Shown: positions 52,174 to 61,050, counted from the first letter of the stretch. The stretch is DNA of 64,000 nt from UBA6522 sp965204155 (GCA_965204155.1 OZ241971.1:4526001-4590000), one strand, 5' to 3'. The notes: generated by a model from the letters alone, not told the origin. Translations and numbers: made by a program.

Positions 52174-53034
52174 TCACTCCTCAAGCTCGGGACGAAGGAA
52201 TCGAATGGTCTCCATCAGTACCGGTTGGAAGGCCGGGAGCCTTGCGTTGAAAAATCCGTGGCCTGCTCCGGGGAAACGGCTCAGCTCGCAATGATTCCCC
52301 GCGGCAATCATTGCCTCGCAGAATGCCTCGCTCTGCGTAATGGGTACGGTGGCGTCGTCTTCGCCGTGGAACATGATGGTTCGGGGGACGCCGGCCTTAA
52401 CGTGTGCCGCCGGTGACACGGCGGCGGCATCCCCTGCGATCAGTTCATTCAACCGGGATACGAATACATCGTCCCGCAAGTCCGTCACGGGATTGTAGAG
52501 AACCATGGCCGAAGGACCGATGTCCGAATGCTCGGCAATCGTGCCGACGGTGGCCGCAAGGTGCCCACCGGCCGAACCGCCGCTGACGACGATGCGTTCC
52601 GGATCGATACCCAATTCGCCGGCATTATCCTGTGCCCATCGAAAGGCGGCAAACGCGTCCGCAATGCTGTCCGGGATCGTGCTGTCGTGCCTGCCACGGA
52701 CGCGATACTCCATCGGAATGGCGACGAATCCCAACTCAGCGAGCGGTTCGGCAAAGGGATAGAACTGCTGAGGGGATCCACCCACCCAGCCGCCGCCGAA
52801 GTAGAACAGGATGGCCGGATGCGGCGGTTCACCCGTCCTGGCCTCGAACACGTGGGCACGTAACGTAACGTCCCCAACCGTGGCGTAATCGATCAGGGCG
52901 GAAGGCTCCGGGAGAGGCGGCGGCTCCTCGCCCTCCTGGGCGAACGATGCGGTGCCGATCAGGGCGAGAGCCACTGCGATCAATGCCGATTGCTCAATCG
53001 GAAGCCTGGAGGGCTGCTTTTGCGATCTGGTCAT
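52174..53034 (-). CDS. Exported alpha/beta-hydrolase (esterase, BD-FAE/Aes-like)
   Basis: A 286-residue hydrolase with a signal peptide ending near S-F-A. The oxyanion motif reads FYFGGGWVGG, the nucleophile SGGSAGGH (GxSxG), the acid is likely Asp in HGEDDATVP and the His lies in FPGAGHGFF. ATG at 53034 with GAGGA upstream; a longer frame exists but lacks signal character. Upstream lies the thermonuclease gene and downstream a PepSY protein on the same strand. Confidence 0.88.
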   Translation of the reverse strand: MTRSQKQPSRLPIEQSALIAVALALIGTASFAQEGEEPPPLPEPSALIDYATVGDVTLRAHVFEARTGEPPHPAILFYFGGGWVGGSPQQFYPFAEPLAELGFVAIPMEYRVRGRHDSTIPDSIADAFAAFRWAQDNAGELGIDPERIVVSGGSAGGHLAATVGTIAEHSDIGPSAMVLYNPVTDLRDDVFVSRLNELIAGDAAAVSPAAHVKAGVPRTIMFHGEDDATVPITQSEAFCEAMIAAGNHCELSRFPGAGHGFFNARLPAFQPVLMETIRFLRPELEE

Positions 53035-53094
53035 GGGCGATTCCTCGGGATAGGCGACGCGATTGTGCCGCAGCAATGTCGCCTTGTCGGTCAC

Positions 53095-53772
53095 TTACTC
53101 GCAAACCACGCCGTCACCGTCCCCGTCGGTCATGTGGGGATAGGCTGGATGATTGCTTCGTACAGGAGCGATTCCGTGGGCGCCGGCTTCGGCACAGGTG
53201 ATGCGCCCGTTGCCGTTGTCGTCGTATAGCGCCAGCGGATCACCGGTTGAATCAGCCTGTGCGTCAGCGTTGCCCCGTGACACTGCCGCGTTGACTGTTG
53301 AGGATGCCCTCAGGCTTTCCGACGATCGGTTCGCCGGAATCTCGATGGTTTCGTCGCACCAGCTCTGCCGGGTACCGCCGTCGTACGGGCGACCATACCC
53401 GTTTCCAATCAACAGGTCGGCCAGGCTTTCGCCGCTCTTCAGTTGAACGTGTGCCAGCACGCGCCCACCGTACAAGTCATTATCAACCTCGGTGAGCGTG
53501 ACCGACTCTTCGAGCAACAACCCCCGGACATAATCCCGGGCGGCAATCGCCAAGCGTTTCTCCTGGTCGCAAGCGCCCCTGATTTCCGGAGTGTCCACGT
53601 TTCTGACTCGCACACTGCCCGTCCAGCCAATGTCCGGCCAGACTTCGGCATCCACGGTAAGCGTGTCGCCATCGTAGACATCCGTCACCAGGGCGGTGAC
53701 CGAAGTCTGGGCCCAGGCCGCACCGCACCAGCAGAAAATGCTCAAAATGGCCAGAAAGTCGACTGGTTTCAT
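53095..53772 (-). CDS. Secreted thermonuclease-like protein with C-terminal Excalibur domain
   Basis: A 225-residue protein: signal peptide; SNase-like OB fold with VYDGDTLTVDAEVW, RVRNVDTPEIRG and YGGRVLAHVQL (the equivalent of the YGRxLA motif); then an Excalibur calcium-binding domain at the end, with two DxDxDG-like loops (DDNGNGRITC and TDGDGDGVVCE). It probably cleaves nucleic acid outside the cell or binds surface polymers with calcium. Upstream of the esterase on the same strand. Confidence 0.85.
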   Translation of the reverse strand: MKPVDFLAILSIFCWCGAAWAQTSVTALVTDVYDGDTLTVDAEVWPDIGWTGSVRVRNVDTPEIRGACDQEKRLAIAARDYVRGLLLEESVTLTEVDNDLYGGRVLAHVQLKSGESLADLLIGNGYGRPYDGGTRQSWCDETIEIPANRSSESLRASSTVNAAVSRGNADAQADSTGDPLALYDDNGNGRITCAEAGAHGIAPVRSNHPAYPHMTDGDGDGVVCE

Positions 53773-53923
53773 TTAGCTGCCGTGACTTAAGCTGCGCGGT
53801 TGCCTCCGAAGGTTAAGCCTTGCACGGCGCCGAAGCAATTCCATTGTGAAGCCCTGGCCTTGCGGGCGTAATGCCTCCAAATTCTGTGTAAGCTATATCC
53901 CGCCAAGGACGGAGGAAACGTCG

Positions 53924-53959
53924 ATGAACGCATACAAGGCAACAGCATGTCGGGGTTGA
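53924..53959 (+). CDS. Possible 11-residue leader peptide overlapping the sterol reductase start
   Basis: ATG at 53924 follows the best ribosome site in the area, GGAGGAAACGTCG, and encodes MNAYKATACRG then stop at 53959. The reductase ATG at 53947 lies inside it in another frame. Either a coupling leader or a chance frame; the strong Shine-Dalgarno is what makes it worth listing. Confidence 0.35.
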   Translation: MNAYKATACRG

Positions 53960-55050
53960 CAACGACCCAGGCCATCGCAGGGTTCCTCACTCCCACTGCA
54001 ATCTTTGTCATCTTGCTGGCGCTGCACGTGGTGCTGCCCGCATACCGCGTGGAAGGCTACGCGCACAGGAACCTGGGAGCGGCGCCACCGCAATACCGGC
54101 TGAACGGGCTCGCCGTTTTTCTTTGCGCCTTGCTGATCTGGTCGCTGGGGCTGACCACCGCACCACTGGACTGGCTCTGGGTGGTCAAGTGGCACGCGAT
54201 TGCCGGCGCGGTGGCATTGAGTGTCGTGGTGACGGTCTGGATCGTGCTGCCTGAGCCGAGTGACGACCGGAGCCAGCTTGTGCAGTGGCTCGAGGGCCGT
54301 GCATACAATGTGCGGCTTGTTGGCCACGCCGACACGAAGATGTTCCTGTACATCTTCGGCGGCGCGTACCTTGCGCTGAACGCCGTTTCGAGCGCCGCCT
54401 ACCACTTCGGCCAATTCGGCGCGGCCTCGAATGTCGGCCTGTTCCTGCACTCGGCGATGTGGGTGTGGTTCATCACGGACTATTTCCTGTTCGAGCGCGT
54501 GCAGTTGTTTACGTTCGACATTTTCGAGGAGCGCCTGGGCTTCAAGTTGATCGCCGGGTGCATAGTCGTCTATCCCCTGCTGTATCCGGTAGCACTCTGG
54601 GGAACGGCAGGCCTGCCCGCTCCCGACATCGACCCCTCGCTGAACGTCGTCTGGCTCGGCGGCTCGGCGGCGATCTTCCTGATCGGCTGGATGATTTCCC
54701 GAGGCGCAAACTACCAGAAGTACATGTTCAAGCGCGCGCCGGACCGCGCGTTTCTGGGCCTGATCCAGCCAGCGACCGTAACCGACGGCAAGCGCACTCT
54801 CCTGTGCAGCGGATTCTGGGGTGCTTCACGCCACATGAACTACTTCGGGGAGATCCTGGAGGCGCTGGGAATGGCGCTGGCCCTCGGGCACTTCACCAAT
54901 TTCTGGGCCTGGATTTACTTTATCTACCTGACGGTGTTCTTCATCACACGGGAACGCATCGACGAGCGCCGTTGTGCAGCCAAGTACGGTGACCTGTGGA
55001 GGCAGTACCGGGAAAAAGTGCCCCACCGGCTGGTTCCCGGCCTCTATTGA
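53947..55050 (+). CDS. ERG4/ERG24-family sterol reductase-like membrane protein
   Basis: A 367-residue polytopic membrane protein with about 8-9 spans. The early YRLNGLAVFL matches the YKLNGL block of sterol C14/C24(28)/C7 reductases. The C-terminal LLCSGFWGASRHMNYFGEIL matches the LL-SGWWG--RH-NY-GD region, and ERIDERRCAAKYGDLWRQYR with VPHRLVPGLY matches the family's end. These enzymes reduce sterol double bonds with NADPH. The family is mainly eukaryotic with scattered bacterial members such as those of Coxiella and some methanotrophs. The exact bond reduced is unknown. Confidence 0.8.
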   Translation: MSGLTTTQAIAGFLTPTAIFVILLALHVVLPAYRVEGYAHRNLGAAPPQYRLNGLAVFLCALLIWSLGLTTAPLDWLWVVKWHAIAGAVALSVVVTVWIVLPEPSDDRSQLVQWLEGRAYNVRLVGHADTKMFLYIFGGAYLALNAVSSAAYHFGQFGAASNVGLFLHSAMWVWFITDYFLFERVQLFTFDIFEERLGFKLIAGCIVVYPLLYPVALWGTAGLPAPDIDPSLNVVWLGGSAAIFLIGWMISRGANYQKYMFKRAPDRAFLGLIQPATVTDGKRTLLCSGFWGASRHMNYFGEILEALGMALALGHFTNFWAWIYFIYLTVFFITRERIDERRCAAKYGDLWRQYREKVPHRLVPGLY

Positions 55051-55121
55051 CCGACCGGCCGAGGGCGATGCGCACATCGCCCCGACTGCGTTTATCCGTT
55101 ACCGGCCGGTCGGCCTGCAGA

Positions 55122-55601
55122 CTAGAGTTCGCCTGCCAGCGCCTGCCCCTGCAGGGAGTCCGGCGGATACTCCGATAGCTCGATCCGCACGCCCTGCGGA
55201 TCGAAGATATTCGACAGTATCGCCTGGGTGCTGCCCCGGCGCGTCTCGCTCGGCTCGGCGCCGCGGCCCTCGTACATCGCACGAACCGACTCCATGTCAG
55301 CGACCTGAACCCCGAAGTGGCTGAGTCCGGGCTGAGTGTTCTCGTTCGCCCGGGTCAGTTCGACGAACGTACTCTCGCTCACGCGCAAGTAAACCAGGAA
55401 CGGCTCATCGTCGTCATTGGTAACGCGGAACGCTTCTTCGTAGCCCATCGTTTCGGTATAGAAGGCGATGGATTCATCCATGTCCGCCACCGCGACGCCC
55501 ACGTGATTGAGCTGAATGACGCCCGGGTTCATCTGGGCAATGGCCGTCTGAATCAGGATCGCGACGAGTGCGCCGCCGGAGAAGATAGTTAATCCGCGCA
55601 T
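55122..55601 (-). CDS. Exported VOC (glyoxalase-fold) protein
   Basis: A 159-residue protein with an N-terminal signal peptide (to T-A-I-A-Q). Two beta-alpha-beta-beta-beta units follow: LNHVGVAVADMDESIAFYTE and LSHFGVQVADMESVRAMYEG. Putative metal ligands are His in LNHVGV, Glu in TFVELTR, His in LSHFGV and Glu in RIELSEY. VOC proteins are normally cytosolic, so the signal peptide is notable. ATG at 55601 with GGGAG upstream. Confidence 0.85.
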   Translation of the reverse strand: MRGLTIFSGGALVAILIQTAIAQMNPGVIQLNHVGVAVADMDESIAFYTETMGYEEAFRVTNDDDEPFLVYLRVSESTFVELTRANENTQPGLSHFGVQVADMESVRAMYEGRGAEPSETRRGSTQAILSNIFDPQGVRIELSEYPPDSLQGQALAGEL

Positions 55602-55716
55602 GGTTGGCTCCCTGTTTTGAATGTCGATGATGATTCCACAACTGCAGAGTAATCGATAGTGCCGGAAGCCAGAACAATGGACGCTCGACCCGGCATCACA
55701 CATTCGATGGGCAATA

Positions 55717-56532
55717 TCAACTCCTGGACCACTCCTCATGGCGAGCCACAACTCCCGGCCAAAGCTCCGCGACGCCGGGGATTTCCCGGCCGCACAGTTC
55801 CGAAACCGTAGCCGCCAGTTCCTCCGCTGACTCCAGCAACGCGGACCGCTTGCCAGTAGCGGTCGTCGTCGCCAGGACTCGCCCCCGCAGGCACACGTGC
55901 GCGTCCGGCAATCGTTTCTGCACGACCAGGTTCCGGACGAAACCTGACTGGGGATCGGTCTGTAGTTGGTTGCTCTTTGCCGCCAGCGCAGCCTCGTCAG
56001 CGGGTTTGGCGGCAAATTCGTAATTCGACGTGCCGTCGGCCGATTCCTCCAACAGGCGCCAGTTCCCCTTTTCGAAAAATCGGAGCCGGATACGGTACGG
56101 AGCCTGACTGTACTCGCCCTCGGCCAACGCGATGGGCGCGATCATGCTGCCACCAAAGCCGGCATCTGCCAGGTAGACGGGTTGTCGGGCGCCCGGTTCG
56201 CGAACCAGCAGACACAGGTGGTTGTTGAGCGCAGCGTCTCCACGCTCGTCGCGGCGCACGGCCCCTGCGACTCGCATGACTTCGAAGCCCAGTTCGGCCA
56301 GCGCCCACCCAAACAGTCCATTCTGCTCGTAACACCAGCCGCCGCGGCCACGCTCGACAATCTTTTCGAATGCGTCCTCCACGTCGATCGTGAGCGTTCG
56401 TCCCAGTTGGACATCAATGTTTTCGAAGGGGACCGAACAGGCGTGCACCGGGAGCAACGAGGCCAGCGTCGACACCGTCGGCCGGGCATCGCCGCGGTAT
56501 CCGATTCGATCGAGGTAGCGTCTGAGGTTCAA
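55717..56532 (-). CDS. Arylamine N-acetyltransferase
   Basis: A 271-residue enzyme of normal NAT length that moves acetyl from acetyl-CoA to arylamines or hydrazines. The catalytic triad is visible: Cys67 in RGGWCYEQNG, His105 in NNHLCLLV and Asp123 in YLADAGFGG. The N-terminus has VPFENIDVQLGR. Its start overlaps the stop of a small VOC gene (ATGA), so the two are translationally coupled. Confidence 0.93.
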   Translation of the reverse strand: MNLRRYLDRIGYRGDARPTVSTLASLLPVHACSVPFENIDVQLGRTLTIDVEDAFEKIVERGRGGWCYEQNGLFGWALAELGFEVMRVAGAVRRDERGDAALNNHLCLLVREPGARQPVYLADAGFGGSMIAPIALAEGEYSQAPYRIRLRFFEKGNWRLLEESADGTSNYEFAAKPADEAALAAKSNQLQTDPQSGFVRNLVVQKRLPDAHVCLRGRVLATTTATGKRSALLESAEELAATVSELCGREIPGVAELWPGVVARHEEWSRS

Positions 56533-56900
56533 TTGCGTCGCCGGTAGCTTTGCCGCAGCATCAGCAAGTGGCGGTCGGGATCCTCAAGCGTTGCAACGCG
56601 GGCAATTTGCTTGACATTCGTAATCTCACTTACCTCTATCTTGAGTTCACTCAGCGCCTCGACAGCCGCGTCGATATCCTCGACCTCGATCACCAGGACC
56701 GGCCCTCCCCGCTTGATTTCCTGCACTTCGGCGAGCCCGATTCGCACGTTCCCGGAGTCGCTCTCCAGTTCCGCCCAGCCCAAACGCTCGTCTTTCAGGC
56801 GCAGGCTGAAGCCGAGCTTGTTCCCATAGAAGGCCAGCGATTTCTTCAGGCTGGCGACCGGAATCGAAATCAGTGCGCCGAGCTTAGATATTCTTTGCAT
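56529..56900 (-). CDS. Small VOC (glyoxalase-fold) protein
   Basis: A 123-residue single VOC module: ISIPVASLKKSLAFYGNKLG followed by LRLKDERLGWAELES, and VLVIEVEDIDAAVEAL, ending with a DPDRHLLMLRQ strand. The first strand lacks an obvious His ligand, so it may be a binding or resistance-type protein rather than an enzyme. Overlaps the arylamine N-acetyltransferase by 4 bp. Confidence 0.85.
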   Translation of the reverse strand: MQRISKLGALISIPVASLKKSLAFYGNKLGFSLRLKDERLGWAELESDSGNVRIGLAEVQEIKRGGPVLVIEVEDIDAAVEALSELKIEVSEITNVKQIARVATLEDPDRHLLMLRQSYRRRN

Positions 56901-56964
56901 TGCGATCCTCTCTGGCCGGTAACATTAGCGCACAAGTATCGCGGGTGAAACGTTGGGTTGATCG

Positions 56965-57585
56965 ATGGTCAAGGCACATCCCTTCATGCCGGGCTCCTGG
57001 CAAACGCCCACCTTCCTGAAATGGTTGAGGCGCACACACGCCTGGCTGGGCCTCGCCGGCGCGGTTGCCGGCGTGCTGTTCTCGATCACCACCTTGTTCA
57101 TGGAGTATGACGACTTCGGATTGAACGACGAAGCGGTCCCCAACGAGGTGATGGAGTTCGCGGTGCCCGAATCGGCACTGGCCTCCTGGGATGACTTTCG
57201 CGCCTACGCCCGCGAGCAGGTCGGTGCACGCCGTTCGGGCGCGTCTCCCAGAAACTTCACGCCCAGTGACGATCCCATCAATTACCAGGTCCGATTCAAT
57301 TCCCCCGGCGATGCGATCGATGTCCGATTCCAGGAGGGCGATGACGTGGCCCAGGCCACTCGGACGAACCGCTCGTTCATCGACACCCTCAACCGGCTCC
57401 ATCGCGCCGAGGGCGGCCCCCTCGGCTGGCGCATTCTGAGCGACGCCTATACCGGCGCCCTGGTCGTGCTGGCCCTCACCGGCGTACTGATGTGGAGCCG
57501 CCTGCACGGGCACCGTTTGCTGGGCATTGGCCTGTTCACGGGCATGTTTGCATTTGCCATGTACTTCATGACGCTGACGCCATGA
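56965..57585 (+). CDS. PepSY-associated membrane protein (first of pair)
   Basis: A 206-residue protein: an N-terminal span after FLKWLRRTHAWLGLAGAVAG, a periplasmic part with FIDTLNRLHRAEGGPLGW, then two spans at the C-terminus (YTGALVVLALTGVLMW). His residues in RTHAW and NRLHRAE recall haem or metal sites of PepSY-TM proteins. It ends in ATGA shared with the next gene. Confidence 0.75.
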   Translation: MVKAHPFMPGSWQTPTFLKWLRRTHAWLGLAGAVAGVLFSITTLFMEYDDFGLNDEAVPNEVMEFAVPESALASWDDFRAYAREQVGARRSGASPRNFTPSDDPINYQVRFNSPGDAIDVRFQEGDDVAQATRTNRSFIDTLNRLHRAEGGPLGWRILSDAYTGALVVLALTGVLMWSRLHGHRLLGIGLFTGMFAFAMYFMTLTP

Positions 57586-58325
57586 TGAGAGCGGGAAAGA
57601 AAAAACGCGGCATGGCATCGCACCCGCTGATGCCCTCCCCCATCGCGACCCCCATCGGCGTGCGATGGGTGAAGAAAACCCATGCGTGGACGGGGATCTC
57701 CACCGCCATTCTGGCACTAATATTCGCCTGGTCCGGCTTCATGCTCAATCACCGCACGCACTTTACGCTGGGTGCACCGGCGCTGACCGACGAGTTCGCC
57801 ATTCCGGCGCCGCTCGCCGGCTTCGGGTCTCCGCAGGAATTGGCCGACTACCTCGTTGCCGAATACGGGCTGCGCACGACCCCGACGCTCGAGCGTAGCG
57901 AGGCAATACCCCAACCTGCCGGTCGGGGCATGGGTATGAACCAGCTACCGGTCGGCACGTCACCGGCAATGGGGGGCGGCCGCCGCGGAGGCGGTGGCGC
58001 CGCCGCCCAGGGTCCGAGTTTCTCCGCAAGCTGGCAAGCGCCCGGGGGCGATTTCAGCGGTGAATGGATCGTCGGCTCCAGCGAGATCGCTGTTACCCAG
58101 AGTGACCGCGGATTCAACCGCATCGTCAATCGGCTCCACAGCGGCCGCGGCCTGGAGGGCGGCGCCTGGCACTTCGTGATCAGCGCCTACGCCGTGATGC
58201 TGCTGTTTCTCAGCTTGACCGGCACAATGCTATGGAGTCGGGTCAGCGGCCCGGCAAGGCTGGGAGGCGGCCTTCTAGGTGCATCCCTGCTGTTGATCGG
58301 CGCCTGGATTATCGTAGGCCCCTGA
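57582..58325 (+). CDS. PepSY-associated membrane protein (second of pair), Gly-rich insert
   Basis: A 247-residue paralogue of the preceding gene: VRWVKKTHAWTGISTAILAL, HFTLGAPALTDEFAIPAPLA, then FNRIVNRLHSGRGLEGGAWH and two C-terminal spans. Between about residues 105 and 145 it has a Gly/Met/Arg-rich insert (GRGMGMNQLPVG, GGGRRGGGGAAA) absent from its neighbour. The ATGA overlap shows coupling; the two probably form one complex. Confidence 0.75.
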   Translation: MMRAGKKKRGMASHPLMPSPIATPIGVRWVKKTHAWTGISTAILALIFAWSGFMLNHRTHFTLGAPALTDEFAIPAPLAGFGSPQELADYLVAEYGLRTTPTLERSEAIPQPAGRGMGMNQLPVGTSPAMGGGRRGGGGAAAQGPSFSASWQAPGGDFSGEWIVGSSEIAVTQSDRGFNRIVNRLHSGRGLEGGAWHFVISAYAVMLLFLSLTGTMLWSRVSGPARLGGGLLGASLLLIGAWIIVGP

Positions 58326-58345
58326 CTCCCGCCCTATCGGCTACC

Positions 58346-58420
58346 CATTGGCTCCCGACCGATCCGCGACCCACTGGCGCCCGACCGATCCGCGGCGCAT
58401 TGGTTCCCGACCGACTCCGG
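58346..58420. repeat. 26-bp tandem repeat, about 2.9 copies
   Basis: Units begin CATTGGCTCCCGACCGATCC (58346), CACTGGCGCCCGACCGATCC (58372) and CATTGGTTCCCGACCGACTC (58398). They lie in the gap between the convergent PepSY and MFS genes. Confidence 0.75.
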
Positions 58421-58469
58421 ACTTGCCCTGCTTCAGGTGAAACGCCCAGGGGCCGCCCCGGCAGTCGTC

Positions 58470-59915
58470 TCAGGATGCGTCCTCACCCCCGCGCGCATCC
58501 CGCAATCTCCGCGCCCAGCCCGCCCCGACAACCAGCAATGTCGCGATGAATGCCAGCGCTGCCTGCACCGTAAAGGACGATTCCACCACGTTGAGGTAGC
58601 CGAACATCATGTCGTGCACGAAGTCACTGCCCGGCTCGGAGATCGGCCCGGGTCCCATGTGAATCGAGAGCTGGATCATCACCACGGTCATGCTTGCCAA
58701 CATACCGAGCGAGCGGGCCTTCGCGGACAGCGCCGAGGCAATACTGAGCTGCCGGCCCTTGACGCTGTGCATGATCCGGCTCACGTTGGGCGCCGAGAAC
58801 ATACCCAGCCCCACGCCCTGCGCGGTCAGGACCAGGATCAGGTACTCCACTGGCGTTCCCGCCGAAATCCGCGTAGCCAGCAACAAGCTCACCATGACTA
58901 GAAAGGCGCCGAGTCCGGCCACGCTTTTCGCCCGGTAGCGGTCCGCCAGATGGCCCGAAAATGGCGCCATCAGCGCCATGGAAAGCGGCGAGATCACCAG
59001 CAGCAACCCCGCTTCCTGCGCGGTGTACCCGCTGACAAGCTGCAGAAAGATGCTGAACAGGAACGTCATGGAGAATCCCGCGGCATAGACGAGGAACTGG
59101 GACGTCAATCCTCGGGAATAATCCCGGTTGGCGCGGATCGCGCTCAGCTTCATCATGGGCTCCTCGCTGCGTTCCTCCAGGGCGAAGAACGCGACACACG
59201 CAACTAGGCCGGCACCCAGCAGCCAATACCCAAGTTGCTGTTCTCCCAATATCGAGCTGCCCGAGACCAGCAGCAGCACGGCGACGATGATCAGGGCGGT
59301 GGATGGCCAGTTGAGTATCGGCCTGGAAAACGCCCAGCGCCCTTCGCGCGCCGACTCTACAACCAGAAAGGCGGCAAACAGCGGAATGGAGGTAATGAAA
59401 AATACCCAGCGCCACCCCAATTGGGTCGTAATGAACCCGGCAACCAGCGGCCCCGCCGCCAGCCCGCAGTAGACGGCGCCCATGCAGATTCCGACGGCCC
59501 TGCCCCTCACGCCCGCGGGTGTCGCCTCGAAGAGGATGGCCATCACGGTCGCACCCATGAACGCGGAAGCGATTCCCTGAATGACCCGGAATGTGACAAT
59601 GGAACCCGTGGAAGGCATCCAGCCGATGATCAGTGTCGCACACGCGTATACCAGCAACCCGGCGCTGAAGAGCGTGCGCTTGTCCGCATGCTGGGCCACG
59701 CACCCCAGCGGCAGCAGAAACGCGGCGCCCGCTGCCAGGTAGGCCGTTTCGATCAGCCCCAGTCCGACGCCGCTCGTCCCAAGCTCCAGACCGAGCGACG
59801 GCAGCGTCACGCCGACACCGGAGTACATGAATGGCAGCGCGAACTGGGTCAGCGCAAGGACATAGACCAGCGGGGGCAGCGCGACGCTGTTCTTGTCCGA
59901 TGACAGCACCGCCAT
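58470..59915 (-). CDS. MFS transporter, DHA2-like (14-span) drug exporter type
   Basis: A 481-residue transporter with about 14 spans. Motif A variant CVAQHADKRTLFSAG near residue 70 and motif C-like GLAAGPLVAGFITTQLGWRWVFF are present. ATG at 59915 preceded by a run of six G. Exporters of this class expel drugs or metabolites by proton antiport; substrate unknown. Confidence 0.88.
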   Translation of the reverse strand: MAVLSSDKNSVALPPLVYVLALTQFALPFMYSGVGVTLPSLGLELGTSGVGLGLIETAYLAAGAAFLLPLGCVAQHADKRTLFSAGLLVYACATLIIGWMPSTGSIVTFRVIQGIASAFMGATVMAILFEATPAGVRGRAVGICMGAVYCGLAAGPLVAGFITTQLGWRWVFFITSIPLFAAFLVVESAREGRWAFSRPILNWPSTALIIVAVLLLVSGSSILGEQQLGYWLLGAGLVACVAFFALEERSEEPMMKLSAIRANRDYSRGLTSQFLVYAAGFSMTFLFSIFLQLVSGYTAQEAGLLLVISPLSMALMAPFSGHLADRYRAKSVAGLGAFLVMVSLLLATRISAGTPVEYLILVLTAQGVGLGMFSAPNVSRIMHSVKGRQLSIASALSAKARSLGMLASMTVVMIQLSIHMGPGPISEPGSDFVHDMMFGYLNVVESSFTVQAALAFIATLLVVGAGWARRLRDARGGEDAS

Positions 59916-60012
59916 CGTGTTCCCCCCTTTTCTCCAATGCCGCCGGGTTTGCCTGGTCACTCTACCAAACCAGGTGAGTCATCTTCGCCGGATTGGAATG
60001 CGCAGGTACAGG

Positions 60013-61050
60013 CTACGGCAGGCTGAACCGTGTGGCGACCTCTGGGTCGCAATCGTAGCGGTAGAACTCGAAGTCAGGCGTGTAGTCCCAGCTCAGGGTG
60101 CCGCTGAAGCTCTCGGCGAGAAATTCCGGATCGTCAAGAAACACTTCGAGCGTCAGACTGCGGCCGTCGTCGTTCAGCGTGTAACGCTCCACAACATGCT
60201 TCTGCGTTCCGGACGCGATTCCGATGCCATATGGCGACCTGTGCTCGGCGAAAAGCCGTGTGTCGACGACGAGCGTCTCGCCCTCCCAGCGGCCGATGGA
60301 GTGACCGAGGCGCGTACGCTCGCCGTCAACCGGATGCTCCCGCCCGTCGGTATATACGATGCGCTCCGCGTCGAACCACTCGTCGCGAATGATGACGCGA
60401 TCATCAAAGATTTCGATCTGATTGAGATAGTGCGGTGACGTCAGTCCAGCGACCAGGCCATAGCCGTAGCAGACCGCATTCGGGTTATCCCGATCATGAT
60501 CGTAGGTATCGATCGATGCCTGACCTGCCTCGGTCACCGGAACCGTCATGAACTCGGCAAACAACCCGCTCAGGACTTCGATCGGCGCGTCGGGCTCCAG
60601 ACGCGACTTCCAGGTGCCGCTGATGTCGGATGTGGTCTCCGTCGCGCTGGACGGAAGGATGCCTTGCCTGAGCACCGTCCCGTCCGCCGTCGTCAGGGAC
60701 TCCAGCAGCGCGTAGCGCCGGTCGCTGTTCTGCTCCGGATGCATTCTGAGCTGGATGACATCGCCCGGCCTGAGCGAGTCTGCCGACCAGCCGCTGTGGG
60801 CAAGAATCGGGGTGCTGCCGGACTCGATTTCCCATTCGACACGTTCTCCGTTTTCGTTCCCGGTGGCAACCCGGAAGTAGACATGCGGATTACGCCAGTC
60901 GAAGTCCACCACTGTGGCTTCGAATGCGACCACCACGTTGCGGTCGATCCGAATGTAGCTGTGGTGCGCAAGGCCGGATGAGCCAACGGCAAGAAAAATC
61001 ACCATTGCACCCGCCGCCGACGCATTGGCCCGGAGTGTGAGAGCTTTCAT
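60013..61050 (-). CDS. DUF6152-like exported protein, long two-domain form (copy 6)
   Basis: A 345-residue protein. The signal peptide ends S-G-L-A, leaving HHSYIRIDRN. N-terminal domain: D-W-R-N-P-H, VEWEIESGS, SLRPGDVIQL. Partner domain: NPNAVCYGYGLVAGL, a WFDAERIVYTDGR strand, RLGHSIGRWEGETLVVDT, HVVERYTLNDDG and terminal EFYRYDC. Both conserved Cys are present. Its ATG overlaps the stop of a HutC-type regulator gene (ATGA), so the two are translated together. Confidence 0.85.
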   Translation of the reverse strand: MKALTLRANASAAGAMVIFLAVGSSGLAHHSYIRIDRNVVVAFEATVVDFDWRNPHVYFRVATGNENGERVEWEIESGSTPILAHSGWSADSLRPGDVIQLRMHPEQNSDRRYALLESLTTADGTVLRQGILPSSATETTSDISGTWKSRLEPDAPIEVLSGLFAEFMTVPVTEAGQASIDTYDHDRDNPNAVCYGYGLVAGLTSPHYLNQIEIFDDRVIIRDEWFDAERIVYTDGREHPVDGERTRLGHSIGRWEGETLVVDTRLFAEHRSPYGIGIASGTQKHVVERYTLNDDGRSLTLEVFLDDPEFLAESFSGTLSWDYTPDFEFYRYDCDPEVATRFSLP

